64,000 nt of DNA from assembly GCA_050480245.1 (NCBI GenBank), contig JBCNEQ010000019.1; one strand, given 5' to 3'. Below are positions 43,812 to 53,954 of the stretch, one piece after another (positions within the stretch are counted from its first letter, which is position 1; each line of letters starts with the position of its first letter). Below the pieces are notes generated by a model, which was given only the letters and a program-made list of their open reading frames with translations, made no database searches and was not told the origin of the DNA. A program made the translations under genes and the position numbers. Origin of the DNA: Anoxybacillus sp050480245 (lineage in GTDB: Bacteria; Bacillota; Bacilli; Bacillales; Anoxybacillaceae).

Positions 43812-44784
43812 TGCCATGGGAGGAGACCACGCTCCAAAAGAAGTCGTGATCGGTGCACAAAAGGCGATTGAGCATTTTCGAGATATCGAAATTACGCTTG
43901 TTGGGAACGAATCGCTCATTCGCCCATACATAACAAACGATGAACGACTATCCGTTATTCATACCGAACAAGTGATTGAAGCAACAGATGAGCCCGTTCG
44001 TGCCGTTCGCCGTAAAAAAGAGGCGTCCATGGTATTGATGGCAAATGAAGTGCGTGAAGGACGCGCGGATGCTTGCATCTCAGCAGGAAATACGGGCGCT
44101 TTAATGGCAGCAGGATTATTTATCGTCGGCCGCATAGACGGCATTGATCGCCCAGCGCTTGCCCCGACGTTGCCAACGATTGATGGAAAAGGATTTGTAT
44201 TGTTAGACGTTGGCGCAAACGTCGATGCGCGTCCAGAACATTTGTTGCAATATGCGCTGATGGGTGCGGCATACGCAGAAAAAGTGCGCGGCATTGAGCG
44301 ACCACGCATCGGTTTATTAAACGTAGGAACAGAGGATCAGAAAGGGAATGAATTAGCGAAAAAGGCATTTCAACTCATGCAAAATACATCGTTACATTTT
44401 GTCGGCAACGTGGAAGCGCGAGATTTATTAGAAGGAGTGGCTGACGTCGTTGTCACTGACGGATTTACCGGCAACGTAGCGCTAAAAACGATTGAGGGAA
44501 CAGCAATCGCCGTTTTTTCGATGCTGAAGTCGGCGTTTACAAGCGGACTTGTGAGCAAAATGGCTGCGCTTGCTTTAAAGTCTCAACTTCTGGAATTAAA
44601 GAAAAAAATGGATTATGCTGAATATGGGGGAGCCGCGTTGTTCGGTCTACGTGCTCCTGTCATTAAAGCGCATGGCTCATCCGATGCTCACGCCATTTTC
44701 CATGCGGTGCGCCAAGCGCGCGAAATGGTCGCCAATGACGTTGTACAAACGGTGAAACAATCCGTAGCGGAAATAAAAGAATAA
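43795..44784 (+). CDS. plsX: Phosphate acyltransferase PlsX
   Basis: About 329 residues. It makes acyl-phosphate from acyl-ACP for phosphatidic acid synthesis. The N-terminus KIAIDAMGGDHAP and the CISAGNTGALMAAG and TDGFTGNVALK motifs are clear. ATG 43795 follows GGATGGAGAAC in the end of fapR. It is part of the FapR regulon. Confidence 0.96.
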   Translation: MKIAIDAMGGDHAPKEVVIGAQKAIEHFRDIEITLVGNESLIRPYITNDERLSVIHTEQVIEATDEPVRAVRRKKEASMVLMANEVREGRADACISAGNTGALMAAGLFIVGRIDGIDRPALAPTLPTIDGKGFVLLDVGANVDARPEHLLQYALMGAAYAEKVRGIERPRIGLLNVGTEDQKGNELAKKAFQLMQNTSLHFVGNVEARDLLEGVADVVVTDGFTGNVALKTIEGTAIAVFSMLKSAFTSGLVSKMAALALKSQLLELKKKMDYAEYGGAALFGLRAPVIKAHGSSDAHAIFHAVRQAREMVANDVVQTVKQSVAEIKE

Positions 44785-44795
44785 GAGGTGGCATG

Positions 44796-45737
44796 ATGGG
44801 GAAAATCGCATTTATTTTTCCTGGGCAAGGTTCGCAAACGGTCGGCATGGGAAAAGAATGGGCGGAAAAAGATGAGGCAGTAGCTGCTGTTTTTCGTCAA
44901 GCGGATGAACGATTGCAAGTTTCTTTGTCACAACTCATTTTTGAAGGACCACAAGACGTATTAACAAAAACTGAAAATGCCCAACCTGCATTATTGACGA
45001 CAAGCATCGCATTTTTGCAAAAAGTAAAAGAAGCAGGTATTGTTCCGCATTATGTCGCAGGACATAGCCTCGGGGAATATAGCGCGCTTGTTGCAGCGTC
45101 TGTGTTGTCGTTTTCTGACGCAGTATATGCGGTGCGTAAGCGCGGAGAATTGATGGAAAAAGCAGTGCCATCAGGGCAAGGAACGATGGCGGCGGTGCTC
45201 GGGATGGATGAAGCTTTATTGCAACAAGTTGTCGATGAAGCAGCAACGGAATCATCACCTGTCCAATTAGCGAACTTAAACTGCCCAGGACAAATTGTCA
45301 TTTCGGGCGCAAAAGAAGCGGTCGAGCGAGCATCGCAACTTGCGAAAGAAAAAGGGGCTAAGCGAGTCATTCCGCTTGAAGTGAGCGGACCGTTTCACTC
45401 CATTTTAATGAAACCAGCAGCAGAACAGTTTTCATCTGTACTTGAAACGTTGTCGTTTCAAGTAAGTGATGTGCCGGTCATTTCGAACGTGACGGCTGAG
45501 CCGATGGTCGATCCAACTGAAATGAAACAGCGCCTTGTTGAACAATTATATTCGCCTGTTCGTTGGGAACAATCTGTACAAACGATGATCGATCTTGGTG
45601 TAGATACGTTTATCGAAATCGGCCCTGGAAAAGTATTAAGCGGTCTTGTGAAAAAAGTGAACCGTCATGTCAACGTCTATTCGATTTTTGATGAAGCTTC
45701 GTTTATAGCGACGGTGGCTGCGGTGAAAGGGGAATAA
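44796..45737 (+). CDS. fabD: Malonyl-CoA:ACP transacylase
   Basis: About 313 residues. It moves malonyl from CoA to acyl carrier protein. FPGQGSQ at the N-terminus and the catalytic serine in GHSLGEYSAL are intact, and SGPFHS contains the catalytic histidine. Two ATGs (44793 and 44796) follow AAGAGGTGG; 44796 has better spacing. It lies between plsX and fabG. Confidence 0.96.
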   Translation: MGKIAFIFPGQGSQTVGMGKEWAEKDEAVAAVFRQADERLQVSLSQLIFEGPQDVLTKTENAQPALLTTSIAFLQKVKEAGIVPHYVAGHSLGEYSALVAASVLSFSDAVYAVRKRGELMEKAVPSGQGTMAAVLGMDEALLQQVVDEAATESSPVQLANLNCPGQIVISGAKEAVERASQLAKEKGAKRVIPLEVSGPFHSILMKPAAEQFSSVLETLSFQVSDVPVISNVTAEPMVDPTEMKQRLVEQLYSPVRWEQSVQTMIDLGVDTFIEIGPGKVLSGLVKKVNRHVNVYSIFDEASFIATVAAVKGE

Positions 45738-45740
45738 ACG

Positions 45741-46478
45741 ATGGAAGGAAAAGTAGCGATTGTGACAGGAGCGTCACGCGGCATTGGGCGTGAAATTGCT
45801 TTGCATCTTGCTCGTCTTGGTGCAAAAGTAGCAGTCAATTATGCAGGAAGTGAAGCGAAAGCAAATGAAGTTGTCGCTCAAATTGTTGAACATGGTGGCG
45901 AAGCGTTCGCTGTGCAAGCGGATGTCGCAAATAGTGAAGCCGTCGATCGCATGGTGAAAGAAGTGCTTGAGCGTTGGGGCCGCGTCGATATTTTAGTTAA
46001 CAATGCAGGCATTACGCGTGACAACTTGCTTATGCGCATGAAAGAAGAAGAATGGGATGCGGTCATCAATACGAACTTAAAAGGCGTCTTTTTATGCACG
46101 AAAGCCGTGACGCGTCCGATGATGAAACAACGATACGGTCGAATTGTGAACGTGGCGTCCATCGTCGGTGTAAGCGGCAATCCAGGGCAAGCAAACTACG
46201 TTGCAGCCAAAGCAGGTGTAATCGGATTAACAAAAACAGCTGCCAAAGAACTCGCAAGCCGAAATATTACAGTCAATGCGGTTGCTCCTGGGTTTATTAC
46301 GACAGATATGACCGATCAATTAAGCGAAGATGTGCGTCAAACGATGTTGCAACAAATTCCGCTTGCACGTTTCGGAAACCCTGAAGATATTGCGCACGTT
46401 GTCGCGTTTCTCGTCTCAGATGGAGCAAGCTATATGACAGGGCAAACGATTCATGTAGATGGCGGCATGGTTATGTAA
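45741..46478 (+). CDS. fabG: 3-oxoacyl-[ACP] reductase
   Basis: 245 residues, short-chain dehydrogenase/reductase. NADPH-binding GASRGIG and NNAGITRD are at the usual places. The catalytic Ser, Tyr and Lys are in VASIVGVSG and YVAAKAG. It reduces beta-ketoacyl-ACP during chain elongation. GAAAGGGGAATAAACG precedes the ATG, three bases after fabD. Confidence 0.97.
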   Translation: MEGKVAIVTGASRGIGREIALHLARLGAKVAVNYAGSEAKANEVVAQIVEHGGEAFAVQADVANSEAVDRMVKEVLERWGRVDILVNNAGITRDNLLMRMKEEEWDAVINTNLKGVFLCTKAVTRPMMKQRYGRIVNVASIVGVSGNPGQANYVAAKAGVIGLTKTAAKELASRNITVNAVAPGFITTDMTDQLSEDVRQTMLQQIPLARFGNPEDIAHVVAFLVSDGASYMTGQTIHVDGGMVM

Positions 46479-46508
46479 AAATTCGTTTTATTTTCTTATA
46501 TAATTCAG

Positions 46509-46514
46509 TATAAT
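46509..46514 (+). promoter_or_regulatory. Possible acpP promoter (-10)
   Basis: A perfect TATAAT lies in the 59-base gap between fabG and acpP, with only a weak TTTTAT about 17 bp upstream. A separate promoter would fit the high demand for acyl carrier protein. Confidence 0.5.
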
Positions 46515-46537
46515 GACTTGAGGGGAGGTGAATAAAA

Positions 46538-46774
46538 ATGGCGGACGTATTAGAGCGTGTAACGAAAATTATCGTTGATCGCCTTGGTGTAGAGGAGTCA
46601 CAAGTGACGCTTGAATCTTCATTTAAAGAAGATTTAGGAGCAGATTCGCTTGATGTCGTTGAGCTTGTCATGGAATTAGAAGATGAATTCGATATGGAAA
46701 TTTCAGATGAAGAGGCGGAGAAAATCGTTACTGTCGGAGACGCAGTAAACTACATAAAAAGCCGTCTATCATAA
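46538..46774 (+). CDS. acpP: Acyl carrier protein
   Basis: 78 residues, very acidic. The phosphopantetheine-attachment serine is Ser 37 in GADSLDVVEL. Consensus GAGGGGAGGTGA precedes the ATG, consistent with high expression. It carries growing acyl chains for FabD and FabG, encoded upstream, and donates acyl groups to PlsX. A hairpin follows before rnc. Confidence 0.97.
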   Translation: MADVLERVTKIIVDRLGVEESQVTLESSFKEDLGADSLDVVELVMELEDEFDMEISDEEAEKIVTVGDAVNYIKSRLS

Positions 46775-46780
46775 TAAGTA

Positions 46781-46808
46781 AAGTCCCGTTTTGTAAGCGG
46801 GGCTTTCT
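46781..46808 (+). terminator. Hairpin after acpP
   Basis: AAGTCCCG (46781-46788) pairs CGGGGCTT (46798-46805, one G-T pair), followed by a short TTTCT. It is probably a partial terminator that lowers rnc and smc expression relative to acpP. Confidence 0.65.
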
Positions 46809-46844
46809 ATGCTTTTTACGTTTATTAGTTGGGGGTTCATATGC

Positions 46845-47561
46845 ATGTCAAAGCAACGGCCATACATGAAATTTAAACAGTTCCAAGAGCAGATTGGCAT
46901 TTTTTTTCGCGATGAAAAATTGTTAATGCAAGCATTTACCCATTCATCATATGTGAATGAGCATCGAAAGCGGCTACATGAAGATAATGAACGCCTGGAG
47001 TTTTTAGGAGATGCCGTTCTTGAACTGACCGTCTCTCAATATTTATTTGAACAGTTTCCGCAAATGAGCGAAGGAGAACTAACGAAATTGCGGGCAGCGA
47101 TCGTCTGTGAACCGTCGCTTGTTACGTTCGCTCATGCGCTATCGTTTGGCGATCTCGTCTTGCTTGGCAAAGGCGAAGAGTTAACGGGGGGGCGCATGCG
47201 TCCGTCGCTGTTAGCTGACGTATTTGAAGCGTTTATCGGGGCGCTTTATTTAGATCAAGGCATGGAGGCGGTCGTACAATTTTTAGAAAAAACGATTTTC
47301 CCTAAAATTCGCGAAGGTGCTTTTTCTCATGTGATGGATTACAAAAGTCAACTACAAGAGTTTGTGCAACGCGATGGAAGTGGAGTTTTAGAATATAAAA
47401 TTTTACAAGAAAAAGGTCCTGCCCATAATAAAGAGTTCGTATCGCGCGTATCGTTAAATGGCGAAGAGCTCGGCATTGGAGTTGGGCGCTCGAAAAAAGA
47501 GGCAGAGCAGCGCGCCGCGCAAATGGCATTAGCCAAGCTAAAACAATTACACGAAGGCTGA
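46845..47561 (+). CDS. rnc: Ribonuclease III
   Basis: About 238 residues. The N-terminal catalytic domain has the signature NERLEFLGDAVLEL with metal ligands. The C-terminal double-stranded RNA-binding domain ends in RSKKEAEQRAAQMAL. It cuts double-stranded RNA in rRNA precursors and regulatory duplexes. GGGGG at 46831-46835 gives 9-base spacing to ATG 46845 (MSKQRPYMKF); the longer frame from 46809 overlaps the upstream hairpin region. Confidence 0.96.
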   Translation: MSKQRPYMKFKQFQEQIGIFFRDEKLLMQAFTHSSYVNEHRKRLHEDNERLEFLGDAVLELTVSQYLFEQFPQMSEGELTKLRAAIVCEPSLVTFAHALSFGDLVLLGKGEELTGGRMRPSLLADVFEAFIGALYLDQGMEAVVQFLEKTIFPKIREGAFSHVMDYKSQLQEFVQRDGSGVLEYKILQEKGPAHNKEFVSRVSLNGEELGIGVGRSKKEAEQRAAQMALAKLKQLHEG

Positions 47562-47618
47562 TCCGGTGCGAAAGGACAGCCTTGTTTGTTGTTACATCTT
47601 TTAGATAAAGGGGGATAT

Positions 47619-50600
47619 ATGTTGTTCCTCAAACGGTTAGAAGCTATCGGATTTAAATCTTTTGCGGATCGTATTTCTATTGATTTTGTTCCAGGTATGA
47701 CGGCGATCGTCGGTCCGAACGGAAGCGGGAAAAGCAACATTACAGATGCGATTCGTTGGGTGCTTGGAGAACAATCTGTCAAGTCGCTTCGCGGAGCAAA
47801 AATGGAAGATGTCATTTTTTCAGGGAGCGAATCGCGCAAGCCGCTAAACGTCGCCGAAGTCACATTAACGCTTGACAATAGCGATCAATTTTTACCGCTT
47901 GAATACGAAGAAGTAAGCGTGACAAGACGCGTGTACCGCTCCGGAGATAGCGAATTTTTTATTAATAAACAGCCGTGTCGCTTAAAAGATATTGTCGATT
48001 TATTTATGGATTCCGGTGTCGGTCGTGAAGCCTTTTCGATTATTAGCCAAGGAAAAGTAGAAGAAATTTTAAGCAGCAAAGCGGAAGACCGGCGCATGAT
48101 TTTTGAAGATGCGGCTGGCGTGTTAAAATATAAAATGAGGAAAAAAAAGGCTGAACATAAATTGAGTGAAACAGAAGACCATTTGCAACGCGTGCAAGAC
48201 ATTTTACACGAATTAAACCAACAGCTTGAACCATTGAAACAACAAGCGTCGATTGCAAAAGAATATATGGAGAAAAAAGAACAATTACAGACGTATGAAG
48301 TTGGTTTAATCGTCCATGAAATTGAACAGCTGCATGAAAAATGGGAAGCGCTCAAAGCGCAGCTCGCTTTACATCAACAAAATGAGATGGATTTAGCGAC
48401 AACGTTACAGAAAGAAGAAGCGCACATCGCCAAGCTGCGTCATGAACTGACAGCGCTTGATGAGTCGATTGATGGTTTGCAGCAGGTGTTGTTGCTTGTG
48501 AGCGAAGAACTCGAAAAAATGGAAGGAAAAAAGCAATTATTAAAGGAGCGAAAAAACAACGCGCATAAGCAGCAACAACAAATGGAACAAACGATGGCGC
48601 AGCTCGCTGAACGCGAGCGTTCGCTTGAAGCGATGATTGCCGAAAAAAAGAAGTTGCTTCAACAACTTCAAACAGATGTGCAAGCGCTTCAAGCAGAATT
48701 AAAAGAAAAAAACAGCGTGCTTTCCGCCTACGGTCCGAAAGCGGAGGCGGAAATTGAGCGGCTAAAAAGCGAGTATATTGATCTCGTCCATGAGCAAGCA
48801 ACGTTAAAAAATGAACGGATGCATATCGAGACACAGCTGCAAAAAAACGAAGAAAAACAACGGCAGCTCATTGCTGCAAACGACGAGCACATTCGGGCAT
48901 ACGAGCACATCGTTGAACAATGGGAGCAAAAACAACAACTTGTTCGAGAACTACAACAGCGCATGACCAACCAAGAAAAAACCATTCAAACAGAAGAACA
49001 ACAATTAACGGTGCGAAAAGAGCAATATCGCAAAAAAGAAGCAACGTTATACGAAGCGTATCAATATGTACAAAAAATAAAATCAAAAAAAGAAATGCTT
49101 GAAGCGATGCAACAAGAGTACGCTGGATTTTTCCAAGGCGTAAAAGAAGTGTTAAAAGCGAAAGATCGCCTCTCAGGCATTCATGGAGCAGTCGTTGAGC
49201 TGATGACGGTGCCGTCTGAGCTAGAGACGGCGATCGAAGTAGCGCTTGGAGGAGCTGCGCAACATATCGTTGTGGAAAATGAACAAAGCGCTCGCGAAGC
49301 CATTCAATTTTTAAAGCGAAACGCATATGGACGCGCGACATTTTTGCCGCTTAATGTCATTCAACGAAAAACGCTTCCTTCATCGGTACGTGCGGATATT
49401 GCAAAACATCCAGCTTACGTTGGTGTGGCTTCGGAATTAATTTCGTACGAAGCGACATATGAGCAAGTGATGACAAACATTCTTGGAACGGTCATTATTA
49501 CACGCGATTTAAAAGGGGCAAATGAGCTTGCACGCCAATTGCAATATCGTTACCGTCTCGTCACGCTTGAAGGGGACGTTGTGAATCCGGGCGGAGCGAT
49601 GACAGGAGGAACGGTAAACAAACAAACGAGCTCATTATTAAGCCGTGCGCGTGAGCTAGAAGAAGTGACAGCAAGTTGGCGCGATGCTGAGCGAAAAACG
49701 CTGGAGCTTGAACAGCTCGTGCAGCGCGAAAAAGAAGCCATTGCGCAAGCAGAACAGCAACGAACAGCGCTTTACGCCGAACTAGAGGCAAATCGTATCG
49801 CGCTCCAAGAGGAAAAAAGCGCATGGATGGAACTCGATCTTCGCAAAAAGCATATGGACGAACGGCTAGCTGTGTATCGCTATGAACGACAAACGCTTGA
49901 AGAAGAAAAACAAGAGCTCACTGCTCGCCTTCATCATGTTGAGCAATTGCTTGAGGCGCTTCAGCAAAAAATTGCTGACATTGATGAACAAGTAAAGCAA
50001 TGGACAGAGAAAAAACAGCTAGAACAACAATCAAAAGAACAAATGCAAGAGCAGCTTACCGCTGTGAAAGTGGCGCTTGCAGAAAAGCAAGAACATGTAA
50101 GAAATGAAGAGCAGCACGTGCGCCGACTCATCGAAGAATGGGAAGAAACGAAACGAACCCGTGCACAAATGGAGCATGAGTGCAACCAACTGCTCTATCA
50201 TATGAATGAACAAGCGGAAGATGAGCAACAACTTGAACGAATATGTGAAGAAAAAATGAAGCAAAAAGAAGAAACGATTCAGCTCATCGCAAGCCGACGC
50301 GAACAGCGACTAGACTATCAAACGAAGCTTGAGCAGCTCGAAAAAGAAATGAAAGAATTGAAACGTCAGCATAAACAGCTAACCGATACGTTAAAAGATG
50401 AGGAAGTGAAACTCGCTCGCTTTGATATGGAGCTAGATCACTTGCTCAACCGACTTCGTGAGGAATATAAACTGTCATTTGAAGCCGCAAAAGAAGCGTT
50501 TCCACTGACGATTTCAGCGCAAGAAGCGCGGAAAAAAGTAAAGCTCATTCAACTCGCTATCGACGAGCTTGGAACGGTTAACCTTGGGGCTATTGAAGAA

Positions 50601-51182
50601 TATGAGCGAGTGTCGGAGCGTCATCGCTTTTTAACGGAGCAAAAAGAAGATTTACAACGTGCGAAAGATACACTTTATCAAGTCATTGACGAAATGGACG
50701 ATGAAATGAAACGAAGATTTGCGACAACGTTTGAACAAATTCGCGCCCAATTTGCGCGTGTGTTCGTCGAATTGTTTGGAGGAGGAAAGGCCGATTTACA
50801 GTTAACTGATCCGAACGATTTACTCCATACGGGTGTCGACATTGTCGCACAGCCACCAGGAAAAAAACTGCAACATTTAAGTTTATTATCAGGCGGGGAG
50901 CGAGCATTGACGGCGATTGCGCTTTTATTCGCCATTTTAAATGTTCGACCTGTTCCGTTTTGCGTGCTTGATGAAGTAGAAGCAGCACTTGATGAGGCGA
51001 ACGTACAACGATATGCGAAATATTTAAAGAAGTTTAGCGACGATACACAATTTATCGTCATTACCCATCGAAAAGGAACGATGGAAGAAGCGGATGTGCT
51101 ATACGGAGTAACGATGCAACAATCAGGCGTATCGAAACTTGTTTCAGTTCGACTTGAAGAAGCAGCTGGAAAGAAAGGATGA
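47619..51182 (+). CDS. smc: Chromosome segregation ATPase SMC
   Basis: About 1187 residues, the normal bacterial length. Walker A GPNGSGKSN is at about residues 32-40. Two long coiled-coil arms flank a hinge domain near residues 510-670 (GVASEL, later GGAMTGGTVNK). The C-terminal head has LLSGGERALTAIALLFA and Walker B CVLDEVEAALD. With ScpA and ScpB it extrudes DNA loops to condense and separate chromosomes. The start is ATG 47619 after AAAGGGGG, giving MLFLKRLEAIGFKSF. Confidence 0.97.
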   Translation: MLFLKRLEAIGFKSFADRISIDFVPGMTAIVGPNGSGKSNITDAIRWVLGEQSVKSLRGAKMEDVIFSGSESRKPLNVAEVTLTLDNSDQFLPLEYEEVSVTRRVYRSGDSEFFINKQPCRLKDIVDLFMDSGVGREAFSIISQGKVEEILSSKAEDRRMIFEDAAGVLKYKMRKKKAEHKLSETEDHLQRVQDILHELNQQLEPLKQQASIAKEYMEKKEQLQTYEVGLIVHEIEQLHEKWEALKAQLALHQQNEMDLATTLQKEEAHIAKLRHELTALDESIDGLQQVLLLVSEELEKMEGKKQLLKERKNNAHKQQQQMEQTMAQLAERERSLEAMIAEKKKLLQQLQTDVQALQAELKEKNSVLSAYGPKAEAEIERLKSEYIDLVHEQATLKNERMHIETQLQKNEEKQRQLIAANDEHIRAYEHIVEQWEQKQQLVRELQQRMTNQEKTIQTEEQQLTVRKEQYRKKEATLYEAYQYVQKIKSKKEMLEAMQQEYAGFFQGVKEVLKAKDRLSGIHGAVVELMTVPSELETAIEVALGGAAQHIVVENEQSAREAIQFLKRNAYGRATFLPLNVIQRKTLPSSVRADIAKHPAYVGVASELISYEATYEQVMTNILGTVIITRDLKGANELARQLQYRYRLVTLEGDVVNPGGAMTGGTVNKQTSSLLSRARELEEVTASWRDAERKTLELEQLVQREKEAIAQAEQQRTALYAELEANRIALQEEKSAWMELDLRKKHMDERLAVYRYERQTLEEEKQELTARLHHVEQLLEALQQKIADIDEQVKQWTEKKQLEQQSKEQMQEQLTAVKVALAEKQEHVRNEEQHVRRLIEEWEETKRTRAQMEHECNQLLYHMNEQAEDEQQLERICEEKMKQKEETIQLIASRREQRLDYQTKLEQLEKEMKELKRQHKQLTDTLKDEEVKLARFDMELDHLLNRLREEYKLSFEAAKEAFPLTISAQEARKKVKLIQLAIDELGTVNLGAIEEYERVSERHRFLTEQKEDLQRAKDTLYQVIDEMDDEMKRRFATTFEQIRAQFARVFVELFGGGKADLQLTDPNDLLHTGVDIVAQPPGKKLQHLSLLSGGERALTAIALLFAILNVRPVPFCVLDEVEAALDEANVQRYAKYLKKFSDDTQFIVITHRKGTMEEADVLYGVTMQQSGVSKLVSVRLEEAAGKKG

Positions 51183-51188
51183 GAAACG

Positions 51189-52187
51189 GTGAGCTTTTTT
51201 AAAAAGTTAAAAGAAAAAATCGCAAAACAAGCGGATACAGTAACAGAAAAATTTAAGCGCGGCTTAGAAAAAACGCGCGATTCGTTTGCAGGAAAAGTGA
51301 ATGACTTAATCGCACGCTATCGGGAAGTAGATGAAGAGTTTTTTGAGGAGCTAGAAGAAATTTTAATCGCCTCAGACGTTGGTGTCGCAACGGTCATGGA
51401 TTTTATCGATGAGTTAAAAATGGAAGTAAAACGCCGCAATATTCAAGACCCGAAAGAAATGTATAGCGTCATTTCAGAAAAACTCATTGACATATATCAA
51501 GCTGGCGATGAACAAACGCCAGAACTAAACATCCAGCCAAACGGGTTAACAGTCATTTTGTTTGTCGGTGTCAACGGGGTCGGAAAAACGACGACAATTG
51601 GAAAACTCGCCTATAAATTGAAAAACGAAGGGAAAAAAGTGATGCTTGCTGCGGGCGACACGTTCCGTGCTGGTGCGATTGAACAGCTCGAAGTATGGGG
51701 CGAGCGCGTTGGTGTGGAAGTCATTAAACAGTCTGCTGGCTCTGATCCAGCGGCGGTGATGTATGATGCGATTCAAGCAGCTAAATCGCGCAACGTTGAC
51801 ATTTTGTTGTGTGATACAGCTGGTCGCTTACAAAACAAAGTGAATTTAATGAAAGAACTTGAAAAAGTGAAGCGCGTCATTGAACGAGAAGTGCCGGGCG
51901 CACCGCACGAGGTATTGCTCGTGCTAGATGCAACAACAGGGCAAAATGCGATGAGCCAAGCAAAAACATTTAAAGAAGCGACGAATGTCACCGGCATTGT
52001 GCTTACGAAACTGGATGGAACAGCAAAAGGTGGCATCGTATTAGCGATCCGCCACGAGTTAAACATTCCGGTGAAATTTGTCGGTTTAGGGGAGAAAATG
52101 GACGATTTAGAGCCGTTTAACGCCGAACAATTCGTGTATGGGTTATTTTCATCGTTTATGGAACGAGAAGAGGCGCAAGGAGAATAA
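51189..52187 (+). CDS. ftsY: Signal recognition particle receptor FtsY
   Basis: 332 residues. A short charged N-terminal region leads to the N helical bundle and the SRP GTPase domain with P-loop GVNGVGKTTT at about residue 127, DTAGRLQNK and TKLDGTAKGG. It docks the SRP-ribosome complex to the Sec translocon. GTG 51189 is the start, behind AAAGGATGAG. The long acidic A domain of enteric FtsY is lacking, as in other bacilli. Confidence 0.97.
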   Translation: MSFFKKLKEKIAKQADTVTEKFKRGLEKTRDSFAGKVNDLIARYREVDEEFFEELEEILIASDVGVATVMDFIDELKMEVKRRNIQDPKEMYSVISEKLIDIYQAGDEQTPELNIQPNGLTVILFVGVNGVGKTTTIGKLAYKLKNEGKKVMLAAGDTFRAGAIEQLEVWGERVGVEVIKQSAGSDPAAVMYDAIQAAKSRNVDILLCDTAGRLQNKVNLMKELEKVKRVIEREVPGAPHEVLLVLDATTGQNAMSQAKTFKEATNVTGIVLTKLDGTAKGGIVLAIRHELNIPVKFVGLGEKMDDLEPFNAEQFVYGLFSSFMEREEAQGE

Positions 52188-52188
52188 C

Positions 52189-52217
52189 TTGACAGTATCA
52201 GCTAAAACATATACACT
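52189..52217 (+). promoter_or_regulatory. SigA-type promoter of ylxM-ffh
   Basis: TTGACA 52189-52194 and TACACT 52212-52217 are spaced by 17 bp and start directly after the ftsY stop. It gives ylxM-ffh a promoter independent of smc-ftsY. Confidence 0.75.
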
Positions 52218-52258
52218 AAACTCATGTAAAGGCGTTTCACTTAACAGGGGGGAGTTTC

Positions 52259-52591
52259 ATGCTAGAAAAAACAACGAGAATGAACTATTTATACGACTTT
52301 TACCAATCGTTGTTGACGCCGAAGCAACGAAACTATATGTCACTTTACTATTTAGACGATTACTCCCTCGGTGAAATTGCCGAAGAGTACGAAGTGAGTC
52401 GTCAAGCTGTATACGATAACATTAAACGGACGGAAGCGATGCTAGAAGATTATGAGCAAAAGCTATTGCTCTTTCAAAAGTTTCAGCAACGTCACAAACT
52501 ATTGCACCGATTAAAAACGCATATAGCTGAACGCTATCCGAACGATGAAGAGCTGATGAGGCTCGTTATGGAGTTGGAGAAATTAGAGTAG
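52259..52591 (+). CDS. ylxM: YlxM-family helix-turn-helix protein, SRP-associated
   Basis: 110 residues. The sigma-70 region 4-like fold is visible as LTPKQRNYMSLYYLDDYSLG followed by EIAEEYEVSRQAVYDNI. It is always next to ffh in Firmicutes, and relatives are reported to modulate SRP. CAGGGGGGAG precedes ATG 52259. It ends 12 bases before ffh. Confidence 0.93.
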   Translation: MLEKTTRMNYLYDFYQSLLTPKQRNYMSLYYLDDYSLGEIAEEYEVSRQAVYDNIKRTEAMLEDYEQKLLLFQKFQQRHKLLHRLKTHIAERYPNDEELMRLVMELEKLE

Positions 52592-52603
52592 GGGGCGGTA
52601 ACG

Positions 52604-53944
52604 ATGGCATTTGAAGGATTGGCCGACCGTCTGCAACATGTCATGAATAAAATTCGTGGCAAAGGCAAAGTCACGGAAGCCGATGTAAAAGAAATGATGC
52701 GCGAGGTGCGGCTCGCGCTATTAGAAGCGGACGTCAATTTTAAAGTCGTCAAAGACTTCGTGAAAAAAGTAAGCGAACGAGCTGTCGGACAAGAAGTAAT
52801 GAAAAGCTTAACCCCAGGACAGCAAGTCATTAAAGTCGTAAAAGAAGAATTGACGGAGCTGATGGGGGGAGAAAACAGCAAAATTGCTGTAGCAAGCCGT
52901 CCGCCAACGGTCGTCATGATGGTCGGTTTGCAAGGGGCGGGAAAAACGACAACAACGGGAAAATTAGCGAATTTATTACGTAAAAAACATAATCGTAAAC
53001 CGTTGCTTGTCGCAGCTGACATTTATCGGCCGGCAGCGATTAAACAGCTTGAGACGTTAGGGAAGCAGTTGAACATCCCTGTGTTCTCGCTCGGCGATCA
53101 AGTGAGCCCTGTCGAAATCGCCCGGCAAGCAATTGCGAAAGCGAAAGAAGAACATCATGATTACGTATTAATCGATACCGCAGGGCGATTGCACATTGAC
53201 GAAGCGCTCATGGACGAATTAAAACAAATCAAAGAAGTGACGAAGCCGGATGAAATTTTCCTCGTCGTCGATGCGATGACGGGACAAGATGCGGTCAACG
53301 TTGCGCAAAGCTTCAACGAACAGCTTGGACTGACGGGCGTCATTTTGACGAAGCTCGATGGCGATACGCGCGGCGGGGCGGCATTATCGATTAAAGCGGT
53401 CACAAACACGCCAATTAAATTTGTCGGAATGGGCGAAAAACTCGATGCGCTAGAGCCGTTTCATCCTGAGCGGATGGCGTCGCGTATTTTAGGCATGGGC
53501 GATGTGTTGACGCTCATTGAAAAGGCGCAAGCGGCTGTCGATGAAGAAAAAGCAAAAGAGCTCGAACAAAAAATGCGCACCGCATCATTCACCCTTGACG
53601 ACTTTTTAGAGCAGCTTGGCCAAGTGCGCAAACTCGGCCCGCTCGATGAAATTTTAAAAATGTTGCCCGGTGCCAATAAAGTGAAAGGGCTCAACAACTT
53701 ACAGATTGATGAAAAACAAATTAGTCGCGTCGAAGCGATTATTCGCTCGATGACAAAAGAAGAAAAAATGAATCCAGACATCATTAACTCAAGCCGCAAA
53801 AAGCGGATCGCCAAAGGAAGCGGAACGACGGTTCAAGACGTCAACCGCTTATTGAAACAGTTTGATGAGATGAAAAAGATGATGAAAATGATGACGACGA
53901 TGCCAAAAGGGAAAAAGAAAGGATTCCGTTTCCCATTCATGTAA
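52604..53944 (+). CDS. ffh: Signal recognition particle protein Ffh
   Basis: 446 residues. N and G domains with P-loop GLQGAGKTTT near residue 108, DTAGRLHID and TKLDGDTRGG, followed by a methionine-rich C-terminal M domain that binds SRP RNA and signal sequences (KKMMKMMTTMP near the end). It targets membrane proteins to FtsY. GTAGGGGGCGG precedes the ATG. Confidence 0.97.
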   Translation: MAFEGLADRLQHVMNKIRGKGKVTEADVKEMMREVRLALLEADVNFKVVKDFVKKVSERAVGQEVMKSLTPGQQVIKVVKEELTELMGGENSKIAVASRPPTVVMMVGLQGAGKTTTTGKLANLLRKKHNRKPLLVAADIYRPAAIKQLETLGKQLNIPVFSLGDQVSPVEIARQAIAKAKEEHHDYVLIDTAGRLHIDEALMDELKQIKEVTKPDEIFLVVDAMTGQDAVNVAQSFNEQLGLTGVILTKLDGDTRGGAALSIKAVTNTPIKFVGMGEKLDALEPFHPERMASRILGMGDVLTLIEKAQAAVDEEKAKELEQKMRTASFTLDDFLEQLGQVRKLGPLDEILKMLPGANKVKGLNNLQIDEKQISRVEAIIRSMTKEEKMNPDIINSSRKKRIAKGSGTTVQDVNRLLKQFDEMKKMMKMMTTMPKGKKKGFRFPFM

Positions 53945-53954
53945 ACAAAATAGC